Below, in pieces: positions 1 through 9,590 of a stretch of 64,000 nucleotides of DNA. The DNA comes from Spirometra erinaceieuropaei (lineage: Eukaryota; Platyhelminthes; Cestoda; Diphyllobothriidea; Diphyllobothriidae). Position numbers and translations under genes: made by a program. Position 1 is the stretch's first letter. Each line of letters starts with the position of its first letter. Location of the stretch: contig CACRXP010000032.1 of NCBI GenBank assembly GCA_902702965.1, forward strand, positions 185,539 to 249,538. Direction: 5' to 3'. A model generated the notes under the pieces. It saw only the letters and a list, made by a program, of their open reading frames with translations. It was not told the origin of the DNA and did not search any database.

Positions 1-203
1 TTAAGTAGTCATTTTTTGCAGAGAATAGATCTTGGATGCAGTCGGAAATAAGTTCTTTCGAAAGCCGATACCCTGAGGTAACTGGATCATTATAAAACTA
101 TGCTGCATCATGAGTAGTTCTATGACGATACTTAATTAATCTTTTCTAAACGAGAACGCATTTTGAAATTCCGGTTGACATTTCATGAGTTAGCACATTT
201 GCA
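1..203. repeat. Foldback element subfamily B, right end, cut by window edge
   Basis: The sequence matches the right arm of the complete subfamily B elements at 23429-24415 and 36119-36804: the TTAAGTAGTCATTTTTTGCAG block, then the GGTAACTGGATCATTATA block, then a terminal TTTCATGAGTTAGCACA stretch that corresponds to the TTAGCCCACCTACTG end of other copies. It carries no coding potential. The left part lies outside the window, so only the right arm can be described. Confidence 0.75.
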
Positions 204-730
204 GTTCGTCAATGGAATCATGAGGGCCAATACCATGAAACTTCCCCTGACACACTGACCTGTTAACCTGACTTGACATCTCCGTATAGCCACGACACTC
301 TGACGAGCCTGAACGTGAAGCTCACGTGTTTGGTCATTGATCCTGAAGAAGAACGCTCTAGCCATTGAGCAGACAGGAATATTGCTGTTGCGTTGTCGTT
401 TACAGCTTGGATTTCGAAGTGGAGCATGTTGCTGAATGGCGGTTTACTGCATGACTAAGAAAACATCAGTTTATTAGAAAACAGGTTACTGTCGGATCAC
501 CGGGATTCTCATCACAATTCAGCCGTGGATTCCGACGATGTCAACCATGTGACCTACAGCGGGGTGGGCACAGGGACGATGACTTGGCTGATAATGATAA
601 CAGACTTGCCCCGCATCTATCGCACCCTCTCTTTCCATCTGGACAGAGTCAATAGAAGCGAAGAGACGAGTCTTAGGAAACAGTCTTGAAGAAGGAGGCA
701 CGATTGTTGGGACAAGGGCTTTATGGGCCT

Positions 731-770
731 GACGTTTCGAATTCCTGCTCGAACCCATCGTCAAAGATAG
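731..770 (-). ncRNA. Hammerhead-like ribozyme motif, decayed
   Basis: Read on the minus strand it shows UUGACGA, a stem-loop GGGUUC-GAGCAG-GAAUUC, then GAAACGUC. The first core base (C3) is changed to U, so activity is unlikely. It is the left partner of an inverted pair. Confidence 0.5.
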
Positions 771-784
771 AAGCCGATGATGAT

Positions 785-826
785 GCTCTGATGATGGGTT
801 CGGGTAGCAACACGAAACGTCAGACT
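785..826 (+). ncRNA. Hammerhead-like ribozyme motif
   Basis: CUGAUGA is at 788-794, GAAA at 814-817, and the putative cleavage base C at 821. Stem II (GGGUU...AACAC) has one mismatch. A single U separates the CUGAUGA box from stem II, as in every related copy in the window. It is the right partner of the inverted pair. Confidence 0.55.
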
Positions 827-974
827 AATAAAGCCCTTGTCCCAGCGATCGTGTTTCATTCTTCAAGAGTCAAGAAGACCAGAGGTGGAATCAGGTGCAG
901 ATGTCTAACGTGGTGTAGGCCGGCACCTAGGGGCACTCCAGAAGTCGGCAAGATCAAATTTCGTAGCTGTACTT

Positions 975-1045
975 GTCAGGAGGTTAGTGGTTGGGGTTAG
1001 GGGTTAAGGCAAGTGTTAGGGGTTTGTGGCTAGGGGTTAGGAAGG
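975..1045. repeat. Degenerate telomere-like TTAGGG tract
   Basis: Several GGGGTTAGGGGTTA-type units occur within about 70 bases, interrupted by variants such as GTGTTAGGGG. Flatworm telomeres are known to use TTAGGG. The tract is too imperfect to be a functional telomere. Similar tracts on the opposite strand are seen near 26965-27000 and 55190-55250. Confidence 0.6.
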
Positions 1046-2130
1046 GTCCCGTCTAATGCAGGTACGACTGCGAAATAAGATGCGACCCAGAAGTCTTATG
1101 CTGACTAATTTACGAAGTTTGTTCTCGAGCACGACAGGTAATGATACCTGGTCATAGAATCCGAAGTCGCTTACCAATCAGGGTCCTTTCCAAGTCCGAT
1201 TAGGATGTTCTTTGAGTAACGAGTACTTTTAGACGGCAGATAGCCAAAAAGTCTGATTTTTGAAGTCAAATAGCCCTGAGTGTCGGGCTTGCCGTAATTA
1301 TTCATCAGAGGTTCCGCAATACGAGTTCTTGCCGTCATTGAAATATATGTCTGTTTTCCGCGAAGTTCCCCATGTATGACTTCCAGTTAGGTGCGAACGA
1401 TCGGGACAAGGAAGAGGGACCTACCGACAAACCGGTTCATGGCCAGATTGCATATAATGAAAATGGCTATGTGTCCTATCTGCCCTACTGCTAGAGTAAA
1501 CTTGCGTTTGTTTAATGGCAACCTGTTTAGCCGAATGGGTTTCCGTTGAGTCGCAGGGGGCTTTCCAAAGTTCATCTCCAGTCATGCGCTTATGCGGCCC
1601 CTCCGCAAAACCTCGATCTCAGATGAAAACACCCGACTGGTTGGTATAGCCGGGGCTGCGCGTGACTGCACTTTAGGCGATTGCGTCCCGAAGTCATGTG
1701 TCCTGAATCGCAACTTGCATGGACTTCAGTAGTCAAATCACGCTATAATCACACAACCCGTCCTCCTTAGGCTTTGGTCTAGAAGGTACCGTAAAACAGG
1801 CTTGATATCTGCCGTCTGTCATAACACAGATTGAAACGCAAACAGGGCGCAGCCCGGAGGGTTAAAATTGGAATCCGACCTGTTTCATCGCCCTGAGGAA
1901 CAGGCTGCATTTGAGCGCACGAAACCTAGTTCCGCTGAAAGTGAATGTGGGAAAGTATGTCGGCTCAGTCGCATCTTCAGTAGAGGCTTTACAACGAACT
2001 TTGCTGCAGCTGCGCCGGTCCAAAAGGAACTCAATCTGGCTCACTGCACGCGTTTGTGGAGCTGCGCAGAGTCCAAGGAAACCTATAGCTACAGCCTTTT
2101 ATGCACGCGTTGGCGTGTTTTAGACGTAGA
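1046..2130. other. Non-coding stretch, nothing recognised
   Basis: Open frames here are at most about 100 codons, start at random positions and show no family motif. I see no exon-like splice context, no tRNA and no obvious repeat partner elsewhere in the window. Confidence 0.5.
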
Positions 2131-2436
2131 CCTTAAAGCCATGCCAAACACTGCACGGCCGGCAGGCAGAGGTTGATACTGGAGAGCTCCTCCTAAAAGC
2201 ACATCATATGCCTCCTTAGAATAAATCTGCGTGTTTTGCATCTAAAAGCGAGCAGGCGATGTCCATGAGGCAGCTTAGATGGAAAAGGAGATGTGGTTAC
2301 TGTGGCCTGACGTTTTGGATTACCACTTGAAGCCATCATCAGAGACAGTCGCAGATAATGGTAGTAGAAGCAAAGATACTGCAGTGTTCGTGGTACGTAG
2401 CTGCCGTGGGATCACATGCGCACAATAATTAACACA
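2130..2436 (-). repeat. Solo PLE terminal repeat (pLTR)
   Basis: This shares an ordered series of blocks with 3575-3900 and 4515-4860: a C(T)GGAGAGCTC..CCT block, AAAAGCACATCA..TATGCCTCCTTAGAATAA, a ..GAAGCGAACAGGCG-like block, then the hammerhead-like motif and a stretch reading GACTGCAGT. At the other two places it flanks PLE coding remnants; here no PLE coding sequence is attached, so it looks like a solo terminal repeat. Confidence 0.6.
2305..2347 (-). ncRNA. Hammerhead-like motif in solo pLTR, G12 lost
   Basis: On the minus strand CUGAUGA is intact, but the usual GAAACGUC reads AAAACGUC. The conserved G of the GAAA box is therefore changed and self-cleavage is not expected. Confidence 0.5.
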
Positions 2437-3249
2437 CTCCGTAAAAAAACAACTTCTTAAGTCGCATGCATTTTTTTCATCGACTCTCGAGGCCCCTAAA
2501 GATTTGATTTTATTTTATAGAAAACATGCAAAAAAATATTTATTCTTTTGCTAACTCAATAGAAAATTACGTCTTATTTCAATTTTACACTTGGGGGAGG
2601 GGTATAATTCGATTTTGGAAAACATTTATAATTACTGACTAATTTTACACCAGGCCTGCCGTTACACTTGCATTCAGGGTTTTTAAACCACAAGCCGTTT
2701 ATTTTTCGCGTACAGAAAACCATAGCATTCCCTGTGGTATTAAGTGGACACTATATGGGATCATAAAACGAGGCATGGATTTGAGTCAAATTGTTAACTT
2801 AACAGGCCACATTAGTAAATGCAGATACATGACGTTTTATAAAGGGCCGTTTCACGGTTGTAACAAATCTGACAATGAAAAACTTTTTGGGACCGAATTA
2901 TATCCCTCCTTCAGATGTAAATTTGAAAGAAGACGTAATATTCTACTAAACGAGCAAAAGAATGAATATTTTTATTCATGTATTCTATGAAATATAATTG
3001 AATCTTTAAGGGCATCGAAAACCAATGGGAAAAATTGCATGCTTCTTAAGTGGTCATTTTTTACAAAATATGGCTTTTGAATGCAGTCGAAAAGAAGTTT
3101 TTTCAAAAGCTGGCGTCCTAAGGTAACTCAATTATTATAGAATTATGCTGCGCAATGATTGGTTTTACAACCCTACTTAATTAATCGTTTGAAAACGGAA
3201 ACGCATTTCAGAATTTCAGTTGACATTTCATGATTTAGCCCACCTACTG
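2436..3249. repeat. Foldback element subfamily B, left end truncated
   Basis: It begins inside the left arm (the CTTAAGT..GCATGCATTT block) and runs to a complete right terminus ending CACCTACTG before TA. The centre and right arm match 23429-24415. The subfamily has no transposase. The ORF of about 70 codons in its centre lies across the non-coding element. Confidence 0.75.
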
Positions 3250-3299
3250 TAAAATGTGAAGAAAACGCGGTTCTCTACAAAACGGGTAAGATAATGCCT

Positions 3300-3577
3300 A
3301 TTTTGGCGTGTTTTCTACCAAATATATTTGAATTTATAAAACCATCAAAAATCAATGCAGAAAATGCATGCTACTTAAGTAGTAATTCATTTCCTAGTGC
3401 GTCTTTTGTAGTAGGTGGAATAGGGTGGAATTCAAAAGCTGACATCTTGGCAAGTACAAAATATCATGGGAGTATTCGGTGCCAAAATTAATATTAAACG
3501 CTACCTAAGTAATCCTTCCTGCTTGAAGGCGCATTTTAGAATTTAGGCAAACATTTCATGAGAGCGATCACTCACTG
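3300..3577. repeat. Foldback element subfamily A, partial right arm
   Basis: It contains ATATATTTGAATTTATAAAACCATC-like sequence, the GCATGCTACTTAAGTAGT block and a terminal CATTTCATGAGAGCGATCACTCACTG. All are diagnostic of the right arm of the ~1 kb subfamily A elements (for example 31659-32642). The rest of the element is missing. Confidence 0.6.
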
Positions 3578-3900
3578 AAGGCCTTAACGCCACACCAACC
3601 ACTGCACCCAATCCCATCATCGGCCTGTAGGAAGATCATGATGAGGTAGGGGGCAGCAATGTTGACACCGGAAAGCTCGTCCTATGAAGCACATCAGCGT
3701 ATGTCTCGTTAGAATAAATCTGCGACTCTTGAATTTGAGAAGTGAACCGGCGAGGGCCATGAAGCAGTTCAGGTGAGCAAGGAGGTGGGGCCTGACGTTT
3801 CGGATTTCCGTTGGAACCCATCATCAGAGACAGTCGCAGATGCAAGTAGTGGAGGCAAAAAGACTGCAGTACGTAGCTGCCGTGGGACCACGTGAGCACT
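3575..3900 (-). repeat. PLE pLTR at the 3' end of the 3.9-4.5 kb PLE fragment
   Basis: Homologous to 4515-4860 and 2130-2436. With 4515-4860 it brackets a PLE endonuclease remnant, giving the tandem order PLE - pLTR - PLE - pLTR on the minus strand. Tandem copies sharing pseudo-LTRs are a known habit of Penelope-like elements. Confidence 0.65.
3790..3831 (-). ncRNA. Hammerhead-like ribozyme motif
   Basis: Minus strand: CUGAUGA, U, stem II GGGUUCC-AACG-GAAAUCC (one internal mismatch), GAAACGUC. The core boxes are intact. The loop differs from the GAGCAG loop of the other PLE subfamily, so this is a second lineage of the same motif. Confidence 0.6.
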
Positions 3901-4515
3901 AGAATTAACGCTTACCGCGGTCACCGCTTGGAGTCGTAAATGACGCAATTTAAATATCCCTGTTAATGTAATGAAGACTCGGCAATTTGGTCCGCAGTCA
4001 CTGGGATAGTTGCTCGCCCCCGCCCATCCCACGGGACTGATTCGTCTGCGCAGGGAATGCCTCAGCATCATATACGTTAACGGGAGGCCATTGCGGTTGC
4101 TGGTAGATTGTAGGCCTGTAAAACCTTGATTCGAGTAGCTCGCGGCTCACGCGACAGTCTCTTGAAACTCAAAAATATAACCACCTGAGAGCCAGCGTCC
4201 ATCCTCGTCACTGATTTTGCGTGTTCGATTATTCGCGTCCAGAGTAATCACCCATTTTCTTCCACGTAGTTGCTCTGTCCGCATCTGTACCAGATCCGGT
4301 AAATGACCCCAGACGTTTCTTGCCGTGGCAGTGGGTCTCTCGACCTCAACACCTGGCGCCTGATGGTTGCCGCCGATATGTGCGCAACCCCAAATCCAAG
4401 CGGAGTGAGAAGACGACTGAAGGCTTCCAAGGCGTCCCTCACACACGGGTGGGCTCGCCACAGTTTGGGTCCGGTTGGGTTTGGTGGCGTACTTAGGATG
4501 AAGACATTCACGTCA
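3900..4515 (-). mobile_element. PLE fragment, connector and GIY-YIG endonuclease remnant
   Basis: Minus-strand frames at 4511-4248 and 4461-4147 give PLE connector peptides (LLTPLGFGVAH, RDPLPRQETSGVIYRI) followed by YRCGQSNYVEENG, the start of the GIY-YIG endonuclease domain. Frames are broken. This is the 5'-truncated second copy in the tandem array, downstream of the larger PLE that ends at 4860. Confidence 0.75.
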
Positions 4516-4860
4516 CGTCAACCGCTGCAGCCAATCCCATCATCGGCTGTCAGGCAGGGTAGGACAGTCGGCTGATGAATGAGATAGAGGGGAGCGAGGC
4601 TGACGCCGGAGAATTGATCCTAAAAGCACACCAGCCTATGCCTCATTAGAATAATCCCGAGGCACTTGCATCTAGAAGCGAACAGGCGAGTTTCAGGGAG
4701 CGGTTCAGAAGACGAAGATGCGATCACTGGAACAAGAATTTTGTTGGTCTGGCGTTTCGGACTCCCGTTGGAACCCCTCATCAGGAATAGTCGCAGATAA
4801 AGGTAGTGGAGGCACAAAGACTGCAGTATTTATAGTAGGTAACTCCCGTGGGGCTACGTG
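4515..4860 (-). repeat. PLE pLTR between two tandem PLE copies
   Basis: It lies between the 3' end of the large PLE (4860-6924) and the 5' side of the 3.9-4.5 kb fragment, and is homologous to 3575-3900 over its length. It carries a hammerhead-like motif at 4747-4790. Confidence 0.65.
4747..4790 (-). ncRNA. Hammerhead-like motif with altered cleavage triplet
   Basis: Minus strand: CUGAUGA, G, a 7 bp stem II (GGGUUCC-AACG-GGAGUCC), GAAA, then CGCC instead of CGUC. Loss of the U before the cleavage position breaks the usual A15.1-U16.1 pair, so this copy is probably inactive. Confidence 0.55.
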
Positions 4861-5559
4861 CGTACTTCGTGATTACCTCTGGGGGTCGTAATTAAGGAGA
4901 TGATGGCACGTCCAACTGCGCCCGACCCGTTAATGGCTGCGATTTTGTCATCCGTGTTGGATGCTAGTGTGACGATTGCTCGGTAAATTGACTCACTGTC
5001 AATGGGACCGTTGCTCGCCGGCGCCCTCCTCATGCGACTGATTCCTCTGCGAAGGGAAAGTCTCGGCACCGAATATGGTAACGGGGGGTCGGTGCACTTG
5101 TTGATAGATTGTGGGCCTGAGAAACATGATTTGAGCAGCTCGTGACTCATTCGGTTGTAGCGTCTTGGAAGGATATCGGCCTCCAGAAACTGAAGAATAT
5201 GTCCGGGTTCCGCAGAATGAGTTGCTACCTAAGAGCTGGTGTTTTTCCTCCTCACCGTTGTTGCGTGCTTGAACATTTGTGTCCGGAGTAATCTCCCAGT
5301 TTCTCCGACGTAGTTGCTCTGTCCTCAACGACTCCAGACTTCTGTTGCTGTTGAAGCAGATCTTTCGGCCTCATGAGTTGGCGCCTGATGGTTGCTTCCA
5401 GCCTGTGTGCAACCCCAACTCCCAGTGAAGTGGGAAGGTACTGGCGGTTTTTGAGACGTTCTTCACGTACGTAATGATCCGCCAAAATTTAGGGCCGGCT
5501 GGATTTGGTTTCTGGTGTCGTTTTCATATGCACTGGTCGACAAAGTTGCGTGGGTATCC

Positions 5560-6700
5560 ATTGCAGCCCAGTTTCCGTCGAAGGCATTGTAATTCAACAA
5601 CATTATCCTCCGTTTCATTGCACCGCGTCTTAACGCGCCAGTATAGCGCCCTTAAGCAACTGCGTTTGTAACCGATCGTTTGGTTACTATTGAAGTTCAG
5701 AACTTGCGTCTTATTTGTTCTTTTGCTGAACAGATTGGTTCTTTGGCCACCACAAACGGCAGCAAACGAGGACTCCAAAAAGGCCAGTCAGTTGTTTCCT
5801 TCCTCTTCAATCGTAAACGTAATGTCCGGAAAAAACTTGTTGAAACGCTCTTCGAACGTCAACACCTCATCCCGTTCGATGATGACGAAGGTATCATCCG
5901 CATACCAAGCCCAGAATTTCGGTCTGTGGTGTCGGAAAGCCAGCGACTCCAACTGCTATAGGACCGCCTCGACTATGAGTCCTGAAATCGGCGAACACGT
6001 TGGCGTGCTCTTCACCCGCTCACAGATTGCTTCGTCAAACGTTAAGTTAGTCTTCAGACAGAACTTAAAGAGCTGGATGATTTGGGTGTGTATGAGTCGA
6101 TTCTCCCTTGCATCATAGTTGATTCTTAGGAGGTGTTCGATGATCTCCATTGCCAGGTCCTGCGGGATAGAAATAAAAAGGGACTTGACATCAAAGGATA
6201 CCATGACGTCACTCGGCAGGAGACCTATCCCTTTAGGTTCCCCCAAGAATTGTGTTGACGAGCTGACTGTGGTGTTTGAACCGGAGGTAAGAAACTTGAG
6301 ACGTCGAAGCAGTCACTTTGCCAGTATTTAGGTTGGTGGGCATTTTAGCGATACGGTTGGCTGGAGAGGAATGCCCTCATCGTACACGTCTGGGAGACCG
6401 TAGAATCGATCCAGGGCCGTTTATTGCACTCTCATCACGCTTTAATCGATCGGTGCTATTGCACTTGAGCCTTTATAGTCAACAGTGTTGCGCCGATCTT
6501 GCGTGTCAGCGTTTTTACGGGGTTGGATTCGCATGAAAATCAGGACTAACGAAACTCCAACAAGCTTTTGGTTTTCTAAATGTAGTCTGCGTTGTCCAAT
6601 ACGACCGTGGAACGCCCCTTGTCCGCGGGCACAATAACGAGATCGTTGCCATCCTTGAGTTCCTTAAGTGCGTCACCTTCGACCTTGGGAAACACGTTGC
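5560..6700 (-). pseudogene. PLE reverse transcriptase remnant
   Basis: The longest intact piece (6246-5956) contains VSFDVKSLFISIPQDLAMEI, the RT motif with the first catalytic Asp, and ends at the SPISGLI motif. The WYADDTFVI motif with the two remaining catalytic aspartates follows after a frameshift. PLE RTs copy element RNA at the target, using a nicked DNA end as primer. Here the frame breaks preclude a working protein. Plus-strand ORFs in the interval are antisense to it. Confidence 0.8.
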
Positions 6701-6905
6701 GCGGCCTAGGAACTATGGGAGGGGTGATGCTGTATGCCGAATAAGGTTCTTCGTTTTGCCTAACGTTTCCGTCTGGTTAAGAATTGACTCTACCGCTACC
6801 ATCATGTTGGCAGGTTTGGCACTAGCTGTGTCAAATGAACTTGCTCGTCTTAACATCTGTTCCTCCACTAGCTCCTTTGACGACAAGCTGTGTACCCGTT
6901 TATCG

Positions 6906-6924
6906 GTCTTGGATGTCGTTGGAG
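6906..6924. repeat. Left 19 bp target-site duplication
   Basis: GTCTTGGATGTCGTTGGAG here is repeated exactly at 7818-7836. The two copies flank a plus-strand PLE, and minus-strand PLE sequence resumes on the far side. This makes it a direct target-site duplication. Confidence 0.85.
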
Positions 6925-7125
6925 ACAAAGGGACGAAAGGCCTAACCACACAGAAACCAATTTTTGGCAAGCACTTCCGTATGTCAAGAATGTTTTGGAA
7001 GCTGTCGACTGCCTTCATGCACCACTTGGAGCTGAAGTTGCACAAAGACCGGAAACAACCATAAAGCATCAGATAATGAAACCGAAAGGCCCGCTGTCAC
7101 GGCTAGAAACGTCTGGAAACGGATC

Positions 7126-7422
7126 TTGTGCATTTGCGGACAAAGCAACTACGTCAGAGAAACCGGCAGACAACTCCAAACGCGAATGGCCGAGCACACT
7201 GCAGCGGTGCGGAGAAATGAAGCCAGCTCTCAGGTTGCGGCTCATTCGACGGGTTTCGGGCACACATTCAAATTTGACGAGGCCGAACTTCTCGCAAGAG
7301 GTGACAAGCGCGTGAGCCGGGAGCTGCTTGAGTCATGGTTTACTGGCCCCAGTCCATTTACAAGTGCAATGATATTCCCTTCTATTCCCGGCGGTGAGAC
7401 TTCTCCTATGCGGAGTAATTAG
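7126..7422 (+). pseudogene. PLE GIY-YIG endonuclease domain remnant
   Basis: The frame reads CICGQSNYVRETGRQLQTRM (tyrosine of the YIG-like NYV), followed by the conserved AEHTAAVRR, GHTFKFDEAE and ELLESWFTGP blocks. GIY-YIG nicks target DNA for PLE insertion. The upstream GIY-like segment reads KRILCI, so the first motif is damaged. Confidence 0.75.
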
Positions 7423-7700
7423 CCACGCTGGGGACGCACAGGTGAACACTATTCCCAACACCAGGATCGGTGCGTCAGATGGTTGAGCCATCATAACACA
7501 AAAATCCAACGCACGTGATGAAATTGCAACAATTAACGACACAAATGTCGGCCATCAAGCGGTTATCACATCACGTGCAACGATCCCTGGTGAAGGCGGG
7601 GGGGGGGGGAGCCGTGAATATTCATCGGTATGCGGTAGCATGCCGACTTCATCCTATAAATACTGCAGCGCCTTGTGCATGAACAACCCGTGTCTGGTTT

Positions 7701-7744
7701 TGTCTCTGATGATGGGTTCGAGCAGGAATCCGAAACGTCAGGCT
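7701..7744 (+). ncRNA. Hammerhead-like ribozyme motif, intact core
   Basis: CUGAUGA at 7706-7712, one U, stem II GGGUUC-GAGCAG-GAAUCC (6 bp including one G-U), then GAAACGUC. Stem I is supported by GUCU before the core pairing with AGGC after the cleavage site. Helix III would be the self-complementary ACGU, as in minimal hammerheads described in Penelope-like elements that are thought to act as dimers. The extra U between the core and stem II is a deviation from the standard consensus. Confidence 0.7.
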
Positions 7745-7817
7745 AATAAAGCTCTTCTTCACGACTGCTTCCTGGGACTCGCCTCTTCGCTTCTATTGGC
7801 TATGCAGCCGTCTGGCC

Positions 7818-7836
7818 GTCTTGGATGTCGTTGGAG
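7818..7836. repeat. Right 19 bp target-site duplication
   Basis: Exact copy of 6906-6924; see that entry. The sequence after it resumes the interrupted minus-strand PLE. Confidence 0.85.
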
Positions 7837-8050
7837 CTTAGTAAGTTTATTTTCTAGGGCAGCTTCGCGTATCGCTCTCTGTTTGTGGGTCCGTTCGGCC
7901 GCCCTCTGCTGACGTAGCTTTGTACCGTCCTCGTTCAGGTGAGAATCAGAAACATTCGGACACTAAACTTCTTGATCGTATCGCTTTCTTCTTCTGCTCT
8001 TGCATCGTTCACGGCCTGCTACGAGTCGCAGCAGGCGGCATTAGTCGATT
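7837..8050 (-). mobile_element. 5' part of the interrupted minus-strand PLE
   Basis: Minus-strand translation gives NVSDSHLNEDGTKLRQQRAA, continuing with AIREAALENKLTKLQRHPRR. This is an amphipathic, charged N-terminal stretch that leads directly into the PLE sequence at 6924 once the insertion and one duplication copy are removed. The exact 5' boundary is uncertain. Confidence 0.65.
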
Positions 8051-8327
8051 TTAATAAGAGTACTTTGTAATGAATTGAGAATTGGCAGTCAGGCTGCAGT
8101 GACCCCTTATTTACGGCATCCGCACTCATGTTAGATCAGAGACACCGCTGCAATAGGCATGTCGCGTGTAACACGCATTGATGAACTGTTTGACTCTGGC
8201 AGCGACTGAACCATCTAAACGTGGGTGGCCCCTGTGATCCGCCCAGTCCGGGGGGTTCTTGGGGTTCATCGGTGCCGGAGACGGTCGGAGTGCTGGTATA
8301 ACAGGACAGGCGGGTTCCGGATAGTAG

Positions 8328-8474
8328 TTCAGAAGACGAAAATGCGACCACTGTGACAAGAAATTTATTGGCCTGAAATTTCGAATTCTCCGTCGAATCC
8401 GCCAGAGAGTGAGAATCCGAAACGTCAGACCAATAAATTTCGTGTTCCAGTGATGGCATCTTCGTCAACTTGAC
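8328..8474. mobile_element. Two PLE 3' ends joined head to head, decayed
   Basis: The left arm contains AAATTTATTGGCCTGAAATTTCG and its inverted partner on the right reads CGAAACGTCAGACCAATAAATTT. Arms of about 70 bases are reverse complements with scattered changes. The CUGAUGA boxes are lost on both sides, so no functional ribozyme is expected. A 173-codon minus-strand ORF crosses it and is not a gene. Confidence 0.65.
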
Positions 8475-9590
8475 GCTCGTAGTGCCGTAACACGGCAGCA
8501 TCGCACTGTAAAGCTTCGATAGCCAGCGCGAAATCTCAATTGGCCGCCGCTCATTTACATATATTGAAGCATACCATGACTGCACGTACGCACAGGCTAA
8601 CCCGGTCGCCCTCCCAACTCCCGCGGTGCCGTGCTCATTTTCGAAAGTTTCGGTCAAGGTATTAAGCTGGGCACCAAACCAAAGATGAGTTAAGGGATTA
8701 TGGGTAAATCAGCGCACTACTTCCGAGTAGACCGCACCTATACGCGCATTTGTGTTCCAAATAAAAAAAATTTAATGCGTCACATTCTACCGGCTCCCCT
8801 TTGCGAAAAACTGAGGACGTCGACGACACTGCCGAACTCATAGGAGGTGAGAAGGTACTAGGTGCAAAAATCGCATTCTTGCCGCCTGTTCGTCGGTGTC
8901 AGTTCTTTTAACAAGCAGGCTATAAGATAATCAATGACGCTTACTGCCCCGACGACGGTCTGATAGACAGCTTAACAGAACTGCGTGCATGCGTGTGTGT
9001 TTTCGTGAAAAACACACTCGACAACCGCCAGCTGCGCCACACCATCACACCCTCCCTCCCTCCCTCACCACCACCACACCGCACACCAACACTCACCCAT
9101 CACAAGCACCCAACTGCCACCTCACACGCAAATGAGAGGTGTGCATCTCGACTCGGCCTCAGTGCGGCTTCTGCTGCACGAGTAACTTGAGTCTGAGACT
9201 GTCCCGACGCGTCAAACGTCGTGGATAGGTAGGCTGCTGATTGACGCCCCCCTCGGTCCACGCAGTCCGTCTCGTTGTGTGCGTTGTGTGGAGTGGTGGA
9301 CTGGTGGGCTTGGAGACGGGCTGAAACAGCACCTTCCACGACCATCTCACGAAAATGAGAAATCCACCGTTCGACCCCCATTGAGCGAAGTCCTGGTGTA
9401 TGTGTGTCTGGGGGAGAGGGGGGGGCGGCTTGTACACGCGGTGTACGCAGACATGGTCAGTCGACCATGCCATCCACCGCTTCCATTCCCCACTCCAGTC
9501 TGCTGACCGGCTCGGACAGAGGCTGAGGTGTGGGAATGGGAAGGGAGAGTAAGGTCGACGTCTCAGCGCATTTTCCTCACTATAAACAAT
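8475..9590. other. Non-coding, low-complexity pyrimidine-rich segment
   Basis: A C/A-rich run with CCCTCCCTCCCTCACCACCACC-type sequence lies near 9045-9090, and short G-runs near 9415. I see no protein motif, no splice-site-supported exon and no named repeat. Confidence 0.5.

Larger units (their letters stand above)
683..870. mobile_element. Two PLE 3' ends joined head to head (inverted repeat)
   Basis: The left arm (683-771, read on the minus strand) and right arm (785-870, plus strand) are diverged reverse complements. Each contains the hammerhead-like motif followed outward by the AATAAAGCCCTTGTCCCA tail seen at the 3' end of the PLE at 6925-7817. There is almost no PLE sequence left between the arms. 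The same architecture occurs at 8328-8474 and 34729-34908. Small ORFs here are translations of this non-coding tail. Confidence 0.75.
4860..6924 (-). mobile_element. Large Penelope-like element, RT plus GIY-YIG, decayed
   Basis: Read on the minus strand, PLE landmarks occur in order. The N-terminal region (SAKPANMMVAVESILNQTE, then NLIRH) is near 6870-6720. VPADKGRSTVVLD is near 6640-6600. FYGLP is near 6400, and FDVKSLFISIP in the RT is near 6200-6170. KSTPTCSPISGLIVEAVL is near 6010-5960. The catalytic YADD is at about 5899-5910. The connector with YPRNFVDQCI and the endonuclease remnant run to about 4960. Several frameshifts make it a pseudogene. Its 5' part continues at 7837-8050, beyond a later insertion. 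Confidence 0.85.
6925..7817 (+). mobile_element. 5'-truncated PLE nested inside another PLE
   Basis: Plus-strand frames give the PLE connector (RDERPNHTETNFWQALPYVKNV, split over two frames) and then a GIY-YIG endonuclease: ICGQSNYVRETGRQLQTRM, then HTFKFDEAELLARGDKRVSR, then ELLESWFTGP. A 3' untranslated tail follows, with the hammerhead-like motif at 7701-7744 and AATAAAGC after it. It is 893 bp long, lacks the RT, and is bounded by the 19 bp duplication. It is younger than the minus-strand PLE it interrupts. Confidence 0.85.

Noticed and set aside
5524..6331. Plus-strand ORFs up to 142 codons (e.g. 5690-6118)
   Set aside because: Antisense to the PLE RT on the minus strand.
8136..8657. 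173-codon minus-strand ORF
   Set aside because: It runs straight through the inverted pair of PLE tails at 8328-8474 and shows no domain.
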